Shown one piece after another: positions 22,192-33,681 of a DNA stretch of 64,000 bases (position 1 is its first letter; each line of letters opens with the position of its first letter). A program made the translations under genes and the position numbers. Under the pieces are notes generated by a model. That model ran no database searches. It was not told the DNA's origin and saw only the letters and a program-made list of their open reading frames with translations. This stretch comes from Bactericera cockerelli. Taxonomy: Eukaryota; Arthropoda; Insecta; Hemiptera; Triozidae. The stretch is from positions 17,396,810-17,460,809 of the forward strand of contig CM044967.1 in assembly GCA_024516035.1 (NCBI GenBank), read 5' to 3'.

Positions 22192-22739
22192 CGCCAGCAG
22201 TTCCAGATTCACTGGAACTGCTGCTACTGAAACAACAAGATCGAAAAACCACTTCACCAACCTTTGAAGTGGATTCTTAAAAAAAAAAAAAAACTTTAAA
22301 CCAAGCTTCTGAAAAAAATTTAGATGAGGATCCAGAAAAATCTTCAGTCCGCTGACCTGATACCAGGCGATGGGCCACCATCTAAAGCAGAAATATCAAG
22401 TGCACTGGGCCATGGTATTTTCCATGGTGATGCTAGTTTTCCCAGCATTGTTTCACCAGTGCAATGTGGCTATCATAGACATTCTCATCCGGATTTTTTT
22501 CTTCTACATAGAATTGTCTTGGAGAAAAGTTCATGAGGTCTTCCTTCCAAAATCAGGAGAACGTCCAAACAATTTGGCTAAACCCTGGAGATCCATTAGT
22601 GCTCTCTTTTAAATTAAAATTATGGAAAAAGTACTTGCTATGATGTACATCAGAAGCGATTTCACAATAAAAGCACAGCTTCACAGATTTTAGTTTTTCC
22701 AAACAGCATATCCACCACGGTAGCACTACAACATAAGTA

Positions 22740-22800
22740 TAAGTAGTGCTTTATTTAGACTGTCAGCGCAAGACAGGTAGTCCCATTATGCCAACAGTTT
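22740..22800 (-). mobile_element. Retroposon tail with TAATGGGACTACCTGTCTTG
   Basis: On the minus strand GGGACTACCTGTCTTGCGCT then GACAGTCTAAATAAAGC. The same tail lies at 40672-40715 and 42668-42712. No head is recognisable. Confidence 0.55.
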
Positions 22801-23147
22801 AACAAAGCACCTCTTTATTTAGAAAACATACAGTTAAAAATGGGGGAAAACGTTGGTTGAAATAGGAGATAGTAGCCGGGTAAGCCTGGGGGGCAGGGTC
22901 AGGTTAATTTGAGTAGCTGGGTTGCTTGCCCCGCGAATATACGGTAAGAACCTCATCGCGATATGACCTTATTGTCGTTGTAGCCAGCTTGTCTACAGTT
23001 AGGGGAGTAATGGTCTAAAAGTTGGCTCGTCCTGAAGCACATATTTTTCTATCAACCATCATGAGAACCTGAGCTATTTATTTACAAGCCATTTTAAACC
23101 CGTGGAGAACTACAAGCTGGCCTTGCTTGTTAGAATTGGCTACACCT

Positions 23148-23357
23148 TATTATAACACTCTTTAGTGGAAGGTAACCACCAGGCGAGGTTAATGCTCAAA
23201 GCATTTTCTACCACCTAACCCTCAGAGTCTTATTATTATGTGGTCACAAACTGAAATTAATGAGGAAAAATTCATGCACTGGGTGGGATTCGAACAAACG
23301 GATCTCTACGCTACCTGGATTACCAGACCAGCGCATTAACCACTTGACTACCAGTGA
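23148..23357 (-). mobile_element. SINE-A copy, full length
   Basis: Complete from TATTATAACACTC to the head. It directly abuts a GCGACGTTAAAC tail (next entry). Confidence 0.85.
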
Positions 23358-23402
23358 CCTTGTAGTTGAAAGCGACGTTAAACCCCAAATAAAAAAAAAA
23401 AA
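23358..23402 (+). mobile_element. SINE tail with GCGACGTTAAAC and poly(A)
   Basis: CCTTGTAGTTGAAAGCGACG then TTAAACCCCAAAT and an A-run. The 5' part seems to have been replaced by the SINE-A copy. Confidence 0.55.
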
Positions 23403-25241
23403 ATCGAGTGTGAACGGCACGCCTAGATACAATTACTAGATTAACATCCACAAGAGTCTGTTTGCAGCACTGGTATCGCCACTATTTAACTATTGTTGTC
23501 TAGAGTAGTGGACAATCTTCTTTACCTAACCAAGTAATGTATATCGGTTCCGGGACTGAAACTCCAAATACCTGAAAAATTGGGGTTTTTTTAGAAGGTA
23601 GAAACCCCTTTTACAGGGTCTAACTTTGAAACAATGCATGTGTTTGAAACAGTAAATTTTTCCCTCCACAAAAACAAAAACTTCTTTGCCTGATTTATCT
23701 ACCTATTTACGTATTTACCCAATGGGTATGATGCAGTCAAGAGCAACTTTTTGGCAGGCAATGTATAATCCGTAAAATTCTGCTTTTATTAAAATGTCGC
23801 TGCTGAATGTGATATAGAAACATTAGAAATGAATCCTTTTTTTAACCTCTTGAGTAAGAAACAGTTTTTTTTATAATTAGTCTCGAGATCCAAGCAAATT
23901 GTTTATGTAAAATTTTCTGCCTTTGATAGGAAGACCACTTATAATCTAGCTCTAGCAAACTCAACATTTTTGTAGCAAGGAGTTTATGAAAGGTGCTGGG
24001 GACATTATGATGATGAGCATTGCAGCTATTGATTCTCGGTCTAGGTTGAACACTCAATTTTTTTTGTAGCAAGGAATTGGTGAAAAGTGTTAGTAACATT
24101 ATGATTATCCCTACTATTGGTCCACAGTTTATGCGGAACTGGTCCAAAACTGAAGCACCGTTTTTTCTTAGGAAAATCTTTAAAGAAAATGGCGGAAATA
24201 TGCTCGAAGCATGGTGTCCGCCATTTTCTCGTGAGGAAACTCGCGCTCAAGCCTGTTTCATATTAGATGCACAAAGAGCATTGGTAGTTCTTTATCTATG
24301 TTTTTAAATCTATGAGACTTTTAAGGCGTTTATCGGAGTACTGTTGTCCTCTGTTTTATATTTTGTCATTTGAACAAGAACTCACTGTACAGTCTCAGCA
24401 GCATCCGTCCTTTTCGAAGAAGGTTTTTGATTTGCCGTTTCTGAAGACCTAGCCTTGATAAGTGTTCAAGACTACCAGGCTTTGTGTTGTCCTCAGCAAA
24501 GTTTTGCATGGACTGAGAATATTCAGGTTCACTTTATTGTAGTTGATTTCGTAGCTTCAAATTAGAATGAGATGTTCAACTGAGACTTTAGCCATTAACA
24601 TAATTCAATGTTCGTCTGTATCTGCATTGGTTTTTCTATTCACTTCATTATTACTGTAATTTTGAGCCTTTATTATGTGATATGAGGATTAAATTTCTGC
24701 GTTTATTCAATTGATGAGTTGGGGAAGGAGGCTTTTCGAGTTCTATTTTATGAGTGCGCTTCGTCCACTTCTTTCAAAGCTCCTCTTTCTCTGCTACTTT
24801 TACAGTTGTAGTCTCCCAAGACTTGATCAAGTATAATAAATATGATCAATTTCAGCGAGTTAGCGGAGGCTGTATCATAAAATGTTATGCTCAACCACCG
24901 GTTGGTACGCCATGCTAGAGAATTAAGGATTCTACTTTTTCTGAAATTCGTCTTCTGATTTGTGTTGGTATCAAAAACAAAAGACGAGCAAGTGTTTTGC
25001 TCAAGGAAAACTATTGACAGAGCAAGGACTCTGATTGTTAAGTCTCCTCTGTACATAAATATCATTAAAAAAAACTAATGACCACTTACTGTGGAAATGA
25101 ATATTGAACATTTTTTTCAAAAGTTTGAAAATCTTTTTCCACCAAATCTCAGTGAACGATCAGTCTTGGTGTTAGGTAACGCACCTTATCATTGAAAAGT
25201 TATCAATCAATTTCTAACTTATAACAGCAATAAAGAACAAA

Positions 25242-25527
25242 TTAACACTTTGTGCGCCAAGCCCAAAATCGTGATTTTCCCCTGGGGCCACGATACAAAG
25301 GATTGTCTCTCAATATGCTTCAAAACTAGATAGGTAAAAACCAAGCACACTCTGATCATCCTCAGGAGGCCACGCTTCAAAGTCTCAATACAAAATACAC
25401 AGTAGTGTGGCCCATACTGAGACACAATGCTTCAAAGAGAGGTCTAGTGTCTCTCAAAATGAGAGACGTGGCCCCAGCGGGAAGTCGCTGTCGCTCATAT
25501 TGAGCGACGTGGCACACAAAGTGTTAA
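25242..25527. mobile_element. piggyBac-like MITE with TTAA target
   Basis: 286 bp flanked by TTAA on both sides. The inverted ends are CACTTTGTGCGCCA and, at the right, CACTTTGTGTGCCA when inverted, 13 of 14 identical. The interior holds repeated near-palindromes such as GTCTCTCAAAATGAGAGAC and TCGCTCATATTGAGCGA, each beside CGTGGC. No open frame of note. A TTAA duplication plus short inverted ends is the piggyBac superfamily hallmark. Confidence 0.75.
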
Positions 25528-25654
25528 TGATATCTATCTTGACTATCTTGGCTGAGCACTCCGGGTGTCCCAGCAGGTTAAAGAATGTTCAGTTTGATGC
25601 TATGGTTAAAAATAGTATTGAATCGTGGCCACAGAATCGATGAAATGTCTTTTA

Positions 25655-25800
25655 GGGCCGAATTATAAAACAAGATTAGATTTCATCTAGGTGGAGACTA
25701 TCCCTTAATTCGGTCTATAGTGCGCTGTGATTGGTTGAAAATTCGACTTGAGGGAGTGTATGGCTTAGCTGAACTTTAATCCTGTTTTATACTGTGGTCC
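25655..25800. mobile_element. Harbinger-like MITE
   Basis: 146 bp with ends GGGCCGAATTATAAAACAAG and, inverted, GGACCACAGTATAAAACAGG. It is flanked by TTA on both sides, which fits the 3-bp target duplication of PIF/Harbinger elements. Same family as 14852-14996. Confidence 0.7.
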
Positions 25801-26429
25801 TTAAACCTGGCTATCGACTAATCTATTTCCCCTTTTTGACATTGTCACTTCAACTTAACTGAACTTTTTGAGGCTAATGTAAAGGAATAGGTTTGTGAAA
25901 CATCGCCAGCTTTACCAATTTTTTTTGTTGTTAATATCTGCTATGGATAAAATCCTTCAGACTATTGCAGACTACTCTTTTTCTTTTATTTATTTTATTA
26001 TGAAACTGTTCGTCTAGCGTGTTGAAATTCATATTATGATAGGTCATTTGCAATTCTTGCTTCTAGCGCATTAGAAAGCAAACTAAACAGTAATTAAGTT
26101 CTTTAGCCTAACATTAAAATGGGACTTTTGAAACTCTGATTCATTTTTAAAGGTTTAATAAAGGTATTAGCTACTGAGGAAACATACAGCCATCTAATGA
26201 ATATTGAAAAAGTGAGGGTACACTACTTTACACTTTATCCAAGCAACATTTTAGAAAGTAATCACCTAACATGCTTTTTTAAATCCAGAATAGTTTCTTT
26301 TAATTTTTATTTAGGAGGATTAAGTTGAGTTTGATCATTATTTTTTAAACTTTAACAACTTATGATCATCATCAAAGGGTGGCGTCATTGTGAACGATGG
26401 TAGCCAGACAGTGGAGGAATGACTCAGCA

Positions 26430-26590
26430 CTTCTACCACAGTTTATTCATTTATTTATAAACAATTGGATCAAGCTTTATTTCTCGTACAATGAACATGG
26501 TATTAAGTTAAGAAATAAATATAAACAAAGCCTGATCAAGGGTGGTGATAATGCCTTCGGCATTCTCTTCCACACCACCTTTACAAGGAG
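26430..26590 (-). mobile_element. 3' end of a polyadenylated retroelement with conserved hairpin
   Basis: Minus strand: GGTGGTGTGGAAGAGAATGC, CGAAGGCATTATCACCACCC, then TTGATCAGGC, AAATAAAGCTTGATCC. The closest relative is 38460-38640. It lies in Sox15 intron 1. Confidence 0.55.
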
Positions 26591-26631
26591 GCTAATAATT
26601 GACAAGGGCCCCAGAACCAAGCCAATGCTGG

Positions 26632-26700
26632 TCTCCTCCCTGTTTATAGTCCCCCAGCCAGACTGCTGGTCTACTCCCTGTTTATAGTCCCCCAGCCAGG
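26632..26700 (+). repeat. Tandem duplication of a 36-bp unit
   Basis: CCCTGTTTATAGTCCCCCAG occurs twice in a row. Confidence 0.7.
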
Positions 26701-28619
26701 TCTTAAGATACCTATACCATAACCTACTTGAAAATTTCCGTCACTGCACTTTCAAAAATACAGACAAAATCCAATCCGGGCAGTAGAATGTTTAGGCGAC
26801 AATTTATTATGTGTTTGAAATGTGTATTAGCAACCTACGTTATCTACGTCTACTTTAATGGCCAATTTAAATATTTTATTAGCAATATAAGACTACCTGT
26901 CTTTCTTCTACAGTCAAAATAAAGCAGCATAGCTCTAACTATCTTGAATCTCTGAACATGGATTTAATGATGATTTCATTTTCAAAACAGAAGTTGTGAG
27001 GTATTTTTATGGAAAATTTTGGAGCGAAGAATTATTTTATGACGTTTGGATAACTGGGTGATATTTAGCACATGAGGATTTCCCCGCTTTTCAGATATAA
27101 AACTCTATACTTGGCGATAGAAGTGAAGAAAATACGAGTAGGATTTCCATCTTGGATAGAATTTTAATAAGCCCTAGATGTTTTTTGACTGTGTCGTCTT
27201 CAAAAATTCCTCGTAGAGTTTCAAGCTTTATAGGTAGGTGGGTATGGGTACTATTAAGTAAATTATTGTGCTTGACATTCGTATATGATTTTAAAATGAG
27301 AAATTAAATACTCATTGAATCGTCAGAGAAAATTCAATGGCATAACCTTGATTTCAGAAACGAAACCTTTTACTCCATTTACTTCAACTTAAAATGTATT
27401 TTCTATAAGTTTGGCAATATTATGGATTACAAAAACTGTTGTAAATTTCACCAACATTGTCATCCAAAGAATTAAGTGTTAAAAGGAAGATCAAAATTAG
27501 TTTCCTTTATTTATTGGCTTCTATTATAATAAGGAATGTATTGCATTTTTCATTCATTATCCTAAAGCAAGGGAAGTGATGTAATTAAAAAAAACTTGAT
27601 ATCCACATTTCAATACGTCTGTTATAATAGTGTCCCAAGATCCTAAATATCAAGTCTCAGCCACTGCTTTCAATGGTCGTTGAAATAATACCGTCGACAT
27701 GCCACTGTTAGCTTCTATAATCTATTCGCCTAGTATTCAGTATCAGTATTTCAGTATTAACAGAAAACTGAGAAGTTGTATTCAGTACTGTTCAGTCAGT
27801 CAGTCAAGTAGTTCATACAATAAAAAGTTTTTAAATATAGATACTTTAATTGTTTTTATATGCACCGACATCCTGATCCCTACCTCTTCAAGTCTTCCTG
27901 AAAATCAAACAATTATATTAGCTCACTGTATGTGTTCCCGTTGGCTTAGGAAGGCACCCAGCCGTAAAATGTGCCAAACAATCACCTACCATGAGTTGAA
28001 CACGTCGACCTGCTTGAGCGGGATAAGACAGGTAAGAAAAAAGAAGATGATGGTCCGAAATCTTGGTATGAAGATGATCTTGAAAAAAAAAAAAAAAATT
28101 GAGCTCAAGAATCCTCATTAGTAGTTCCTACAAGAATTAGGATAGGCAGAATCTTTTGTAAAGCAAGCCCAACTTTTGTTGGAATATGAACCATTTAAGA
28201 CGTTACCAGAACTATCATTAGTAATCATACAAAATTTCAGCTGAATCGTACTTGTGTTTCTGGAGTCATAAGAGGCGTTCAAACTCTCACTCAAACTACA
28301 CTTCAATACACCATAGAACACACGCTACAGACACATGTACCACAGACACACTCTCTATCTCGAAGAATATTCAATATGGTATAAGTTTGAAGCCAATAAA
28401 AGAACAAAGCCTCGAGTGCGTTTATTGAGTTTATTTCCGCTTCTGAAATAAATTATTCTGGTGTTAACTGCTTCGGGCACCGGTCAGGTTCAAAATCTTT
28501 AATGGGAGGTATATCGAATGATAGTTTGTTTTGAAGATTAAAGAAAAGTTTCACGGCTTTGATGATTCATTTTATCGATAGTATTCTAATAGGAAGTCTT
28601 TTCTGTTTTTTTGTTTCAG

Positions 28620-29131
28620 TATGATCGAAGAGTACAAATCAGATTGCATTAATCAAAACAGCCTGGAATCCTCTATGCATCACTCTCCTAAAAACTACAT
28701 CTGTGGTAGTACCGTCTCACCCTCTAACTCTCCCACGTTATACAACCAGTATCATTATCCCAGGTCTTATTATAACAATGCTAATGATCTCGTTCCTATA
28801 TCTGAAACGTTAACTGGTGTATTAGCACATCAGTCTGTACAGCAGAGGCTATCCAGCAGAGAACCCATGAACACTTGGGTGTCGGGCAGCCCCATCAACC
28901 AGATTCTACTTGGAGACAGCGCTTCAAGCAGACATTTAACGTCTTATCATACGCATCTAGCAAATGACTCAACCATTAGTAAAATAGGCTCTCACAATCA
29001 ACAGAAGACACCAAAAGAGCAGCGGATACGAAGGCCTATGAACGCGTTCATGGTGTGGGCAAAAGTTGAGAGGAAGAAACTAGCAGATGAGAACCCGGAT
29101 CTTCACAACGCTGATCTCAGCAAGATGCTAG
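28620..29131 (+). CDS. Sox15: Sox15 (SoxF), exon 2 with the start of the HMG box
   Basis: A 512-bp exon bounded by a strong acceptor (TTTGTTTCAG) and a GTAAGT donor at 29132. It encodes about 133 residues rich in Ser, Asn, Tyr and His with no known fold, then the HMG box from about residue 161 of the joined protein. [14 protein letters not shown] and [14 protein letters not shown] are visible. RPMNAF is the Sox signature, and the [13 protein letters not shown] and DLHNA(D/E)LSKMLG forms point to group F (insect Sox15; vertebrate Sox7/17/18). The product is a nuclear factor that binds the DNA minor groove. The exon stops after SKMLG, phase 1, where SoxF genes are known to carry an intron. The remaining two thirds of the HMG box and the C-terminal region are not in the exons found. 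Confidence 0.9.
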
Positions 29132-30272
29132 GTAAGTCCTCATCATTTATTATTACTGGAAGTTCTATACAAAGTTACGCCAGGATACAACCTAATAGAG
29201 GATGAAATCTTATTCTGCTGTATAATTAGAAAATATTTTGCTCGCGTTTCCGTTATATTTGAGAGCACAACAAAGTATGTAGATCTACATTATTATTTTG
29301 TTTGTAACAATTCTCAACAATTCATGTTCTCAAGATATTCCTGTTTGTTTTATTTACGTGGCTGGAACTACAAACTTTCCTATCACTTTTACTCTGTAGC
29401 TCTATGATAAATAATACAAGAAAGAAAATACTAGAAACCAACCAAACTTGAAATTAGGAACTTTCTAGGCTTAAATAGAGAGGTTATGAGACATGGATAT
29501 CAGACTATTACCCGTGAGAAGCAAATAAGCTCGACAGCTGTCCAGGTATGTTTATATCATGTACATCTAGTACAACTCTCACTTTTGTTAACTGAGAACT
29601 GAAGATAATAATCTCTTACTAAGAAATCTTGACCAAACTCCTCTGCATCTAAAATACTGATGATGACCAATATAGCACAGTTAATAGAAGGAATAAATAT
29701 CAATTGAGAAACGATGGAGATTTACAAAAAATTGTCAGAATTCATATGAAATATGGTTTGTATTATTAGTTGTGACATAAACCAAAAAATATCTTTCAAC
29801 ACAAAACGAAAAGAACAGAACACTAAAAATCGAATAAACCCTCAGATTCTGAAGAAACCTCAACTTGAAAAATTTTTCACTATTAATTTATGAATTAGTA
29901 GATGTTGGTCCCAACAATTTCTGCATAAATGGAAATAATATTAGACCCAGTCTAGGACTGTGCAATCAGTTTGTCGTAACATTCTAGTCAGCTTACAACA
30001 ATGTAGTTCAAACTACTCCTAAAAAAAAAAAAAACCATCAAAGAAAATGCATTTAATCAATTGCATGACTAATGTATTTCCTAATATTTTGAAGTAAACG
30101 AATAGCAAACTTAACTCATCAAAGTCATTAAGTTTTGATTCAATTCCTCAAAATTGTTGTAATGTTGTCAACACATACTTGTCTGTGCAGGAATCCTAAT
30201 TCAAAATAGTTCATTCGATATTAAAAAAAAAAAAAAATCAATATTTCTTTTGAACACTATCCCTGATTTATT
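29132..30272 (+). other. Start of putative Sox15 intron 2
   Basis: Begins with GTAAGT. A copy of the dispersed CAGCTGTCCAGGTATGTT family lies at 29480-29600. Nothing else is recognised. Confidence 0.5.
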
Positions 30273-30511
30273 AAAAACTAGCGGGCCGTCGCCCGCTTTG
30301 CGGGCCGAGGCATGGCCGTGAAAGCAAAAAATCCTTTTTCGCCAATGGCAGGTGTTGTAGTGGGAATTTCGAAAAATCCCGTCTTATTGCACATCTAGAC
30401 TATAAGACAAAGCTACCTACCAAATTTCAGCTCGCTAGGTATTACGGTTTGGGCCGTAGAGCGATGATCAGTCAGTCAGTCAGTGACTTTGACATTTATA
30501 TATTAAGATAA
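30273..30511 (+). mobile_element. Retroelement-type repeat with ACTAGCGGGC start
   Basis: Starts AAAAACTAGCGGGCCGTCGC, contains AAATTTCAGCTCGCTAGGTA and CAGTCAGTCAGTCAGTGACT, and ends at TTTATATATTAAGAT. This style of repeat (an ACTAGCGG start, an AATTTCAGCTCG middle, short tandem repeats and a TATATTAAGAT end) is common in insect genomes. I cannot assign its class. Confidence 0.45.
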
Positions 30512-30770
30512 CCAATAAACAACTTTCTTGAAAATCACCAACTTTCGTACTTTCCTATCCGACTTTCCAGTGTCGGATACGAATGCAAAGTCTTCGAATA
30601 TTGCACACTCATATTATTTATTTTGATCGTATCTCGGATTTTGTAAACTGTGGAACATCGCCTACGCAATACGATTTCATCCGAAAGCGGTCTGCACTGT
30701 CGTAGCTCGAGAATTCTACGGTTATGTGGTTAGGCAGTCCAGGCAATCCAACAGAGGCGGAGCTCGGGTG

Positions 30771-31022
30771 GAGGTAATATATTATATCGACATCCCGAGG
30801 GCTTTTGATCAAGTCTCTCATAATGTGATGCTTGAAAAAAATGTTATTTTAGCTTTTACTCGTAGTTTCTCTTATAAAATTGTGAGGACTTTTGCTTCTC
30901 ACTTAAAATGCTGGTCACTAGAACCCAATAAGAAGCGAGTACTTATAGATATTTTTAAAATTAAGGAGTTAGGGGTCTGCAACTCTGCACTCTGCCCGTT
31001 TATGTTTCTATCAATTATCTGA
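30771..31022 (+). pseudogene. LINE reverse-transcriptase relic
   Basis: The frame reads VEVIYYIDIPRAFDQVSHNV, matching the RT segment of non-LTR elements (typically DVIYxDFxKAFDxVxH), where the first catalytic Asp of RT lies. A later piece, ELGVCNSALCPFMFLSII, is compatible with the decayed (G)VPQGSxLGPxLF segment. The FADD-type box is absent. It is a short inactive relic on the Sox strand. Confidence 0.65.
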
Positions 31023-31202
31023 GAACATAAGGGTATTTTTTGATGGTTGCACTTGATCCTTCATAATTATCCTTCCTCTTGAGAAGTATAAAATTAAACT
31101 TCAACAATCATCCAATTTCGGCAAGGATAGTTCTTTATCTACGGAATCTGTCTGTATACCTGATAACATTATTAAATTTATCAGTTTATCTATTAGAATA
31201 TA

Positions 31203-31275
31203 ATAAAATTATACTTATTGATTGCCAAAGTAAAGGGATTTTTCAAACTTACCTCAGCATTATGAAAACAATTTT
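31203..31275 (+). mobile_element. LINE 3' tail shared with several SINEs
   Basis: GTAAAGGGATTTTTCAAACT then TACCTCAGCATTATGAAAAC. It aligns with the tails at 11505-11570 and 40946-41003, and less closely 55172-55215. It lies about 180 bp after the RT relic in the same orientation. Confidence 0.5.
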
Positions 31276-31814
31276 TCTATATTAACTGCAAAAAATTAAA
31301 ATTACTTACTATTGAGTCAATTACGTTTGATTTTTATTTTACAGTAAGAAAAATATGACACATGGGAAAAGAGTATTATTATAATTTCTGTATGCGGTTT
31401 CAAACCATTCAGTTATTTCGGATTAGAATGATTGTCTGTTGTAAAATTCCGTTACTCTCTGAGTATTTCGCAATCAGCGTGACATTAGTTTAGTAAACAA
31501 AAAAGTGAGAAGTTCTAAATGTACCTTGAATATCATGAGTATTTCTACCAGGAGAAGTTCTTTTGGTTTCAAGTATAAAATGAACCTTTTACAACTTTTA
31601 GGATTAATAGCAGACATGTTAACTTAGTCTAAAACTTTGTTATAATCCTATTTTTTTTTTTACATGTTTCTAGTATGGAGAAAAATGTGGTCGAAAATTC
31701 CAATTCCAAATGGACAAAAAAAAACGATGCTTTGGTCAATGCGTCTAGTCTCTAACCAAAGCAATCCATGTTACTTCCATGTCATGGATGGCGAAAGGCT
31801 TCTAATAAGAATAA

Positions 31815-31935
31815 TTTAATTATTACTGTACTGGCCTGATAGGACTTACAAGTCCCCAGTCGGCCCGAAACGACGTAAGGCAATGCCTCATTGTGTAGAG
31901 TAGCGTTAGGAGAAATAAACATAGGGCCATGCCTC
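31815..31935 (+). mobile_element. Retroposon fragment with GGACTTACAAGTCC hairpin
   Basis: TGATAGGACTTACAAGTCCC then GGCCCGAAACGACGTAAGGC and AATGCCTCATTGTGT. A minus-strand relative of the second half lies at 41588-41625. Confidence 0.4.
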
Positions 31936-31971
31936 AGGTCGTAGCAGACGTCCCCAGTAATGTTTTGGGAT

Positions 31972-32130
31972 CATCATTACGGGGTCCACTCATACCTCGT
32001 GAGGAAAAATGAGTAGCTGATTTATTGAGAGCAGCGACAAGTGGCGGAATAATAGGGAAAAATAAGATATTAGGATATTAAAAGATATGGAAAAAAGTCA
32101 CATTAATGGTAGAAACACATTAATATTATT
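31972..32130 (+). mobile_element. Dispersed repeat with CATACCTCGTGAGGAAAAAT
   Basis: GGGGTCCACTCATACCTCGT, GAGTAGCTGATTTA, AGCAGCGACAAGTGGCGGAA and AAATAAGATATTAGGATATT. The order is the same as at 61825-61960. Class unknown. Confidence 0.55.
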
Positions 32131-32353
32131 ATTACGTTGTCAAAATTTCAAATGAATGAGGAAAAATCGATTAATTGAGTATGCTATTCTGTAACATTTG
32201 AACTCGAGTAATTGGACTTTTTGCTTTCCTTATTTGTTACGTGCTCTTCTTAAAACAAGTCTTTTCTTTTACTTATTAAAAGAGGTGTTTTGATTTTTTC
32301 TATTACTTCTTCAAAAAGATATTTGGGTTTTTTCTATTACTTCTTATAATAGT

Positions 32354-32575
32354 GCACTGGTAGTCAAGTGGTTAACGCGCTGGTTTGGTAATCTAGGAAG
32401 CGTAGGGATCCGGTGGTTCGATTCCCACCCAATGCATGCATTGTTCCTCATTAATTTGAGCATATTTATGACCACATAATAATAAGACTCTGAGGGTTAG
32501 GCTTTAATCATTCACCTCGCCTGGTGGTTACTTTCCACTAAAGAGTGTTGTCATTATTATTATTATTATTATAAT
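32354..32575 (+). mobile_element. SINE-A copy, full length
   Basis: Complete head and tail ending CCACTAAAGAGTGTTG then TTA repeats, with a deletion in the GTTAGGTGGTAGAAAATG segment. Confidence 0.85.
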
Positions 32576-33094
32576 AGGGCTACCTCTGGTACTTCTTAAA
32601 ACAAGTAATTGATCTTCTTCTGTTGTAATCAGTATGTAATCAGGCTTCTTTTTTGCATCAACTTTTCCTTTCTTAACCACTTTTATTCTCCAACAACACT
32701 TTTCTTTGTTCAACCCTTCTCTATCTCAATTTTTTTATTTCATTACTTTTTTTTCGAAAGTAAAAAAGAAAGACCAATATTGAAGTTTGGCCATGAAAAA
32801 AATCCATAGACCAATAAAAACAGCCTGCTGAAGAGAGCTTATTAGCTCGAAACAGCTGTCCAGGTACCAATACTGAGTTATGACTTAAGATCTCGATTTT
32901 GTTTATTAACTTCGCCCTAAATCTACAATCCTGTAAGGAAACCCAACTTTTACAGTAAACTTTCCCCTGATTTTCTCATTTCTCACTCTGCTCTTCCTTC
33001 CAAGACCACACATCCTGCTCAACATCCTGATTTCAGCAACCTCCAACTTTCTCTCTTGTGCTCTGTCCTAGGTTTCCCCACTCGTTAGCAACTT

Positions 33095-33440
33095 GCACTG
33101 GTGGTCGAGTGGTTAGAACGTGAGTCTTGTAATCCAAGTAGTGCGGGGGTGCGTGAGTTCGAACCTTACCCAATGCAAAGTTTTTTAATGAACATTTTTA
33201 ATTTTGAGAATTTGTCTGCATGATGATATCACCGAAACAAATGCTGGAAAAGACTTGAAAGAAGTTTTTAGATTTGTATTTTGTAAGAAAAATTGAGGTT
33301 TATTTTATTTTTTTCTATGTGTTTTTGATGAGTATGTGAGTACATAATAATAAAACTCTAAAGGTTAGGTAATATAAAATGTTTTGAGCATTCACCTCGC
33401 CTAGTGGTTATAACTTCCACTAAAGACTATTATTATTATT
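33095..33440 (+). mobile_element. Divergent SINE-A copy with a central insertion
   Basis: The head (GCACTGGTGGTCGAGTGGTT, GAGTTCGAACCTTACCCAAT) and the tail from 33329 are present. About 140 bp of unrelated A/T-rich sequence separates them. It is either an old subfamily or an interrupted copy. Confidence 0.65.
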
Positions 33441-33681
33441 TTCTGTGCCGAAGGGACGCCAACGTAGGCAATAAATTGCAAAATTATTTGCTCTCACATT
33501 TAAATTTCTAGTTTTTGGCACTATTATTTTGAACTTGAGAATTATTTTCCAAATATTTTTTCAGTCAGTTATAATTTTTTTCAATTCTCTTTTGAAAACT
33601 ACCTAGACCAATTGTGAATAGACATCGTACTTTACCTCAAAGGAATCATACTATTCATACTTTAATCGATAAGGTGATAAG

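Larger units (their letters stand above)
18748..28619 (+). other. Sox15 intron 1 (9.87 kb)
   Basis: Donor GTAAGT, acceptor TTTCTGTTTTTTTGTTTCAG at 28600-28619. It holds a GT-rich tract, four tRNA-derived SINEs, two MITEs and one retroelement 3' end, listed separately. Stretches between them (19246-19964, 20268-21459, 22223-23147, 23401-25241, 25801-26429 and 26591-28599) show nothing I can name. Confidence 0.65.

Noticed and set aside
22324..22536. 70-codon + strand open frame
   Set aside because: No domain recognised and an overlapping frame of similar length is also open. Likely chance.
24041..24307. Overlapping frames on both strands near 24.1 kb
   Set aside because: They cover a degenerate local duplication (TAGCAAGGA ... 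ACATTATGAT) and show no domain.
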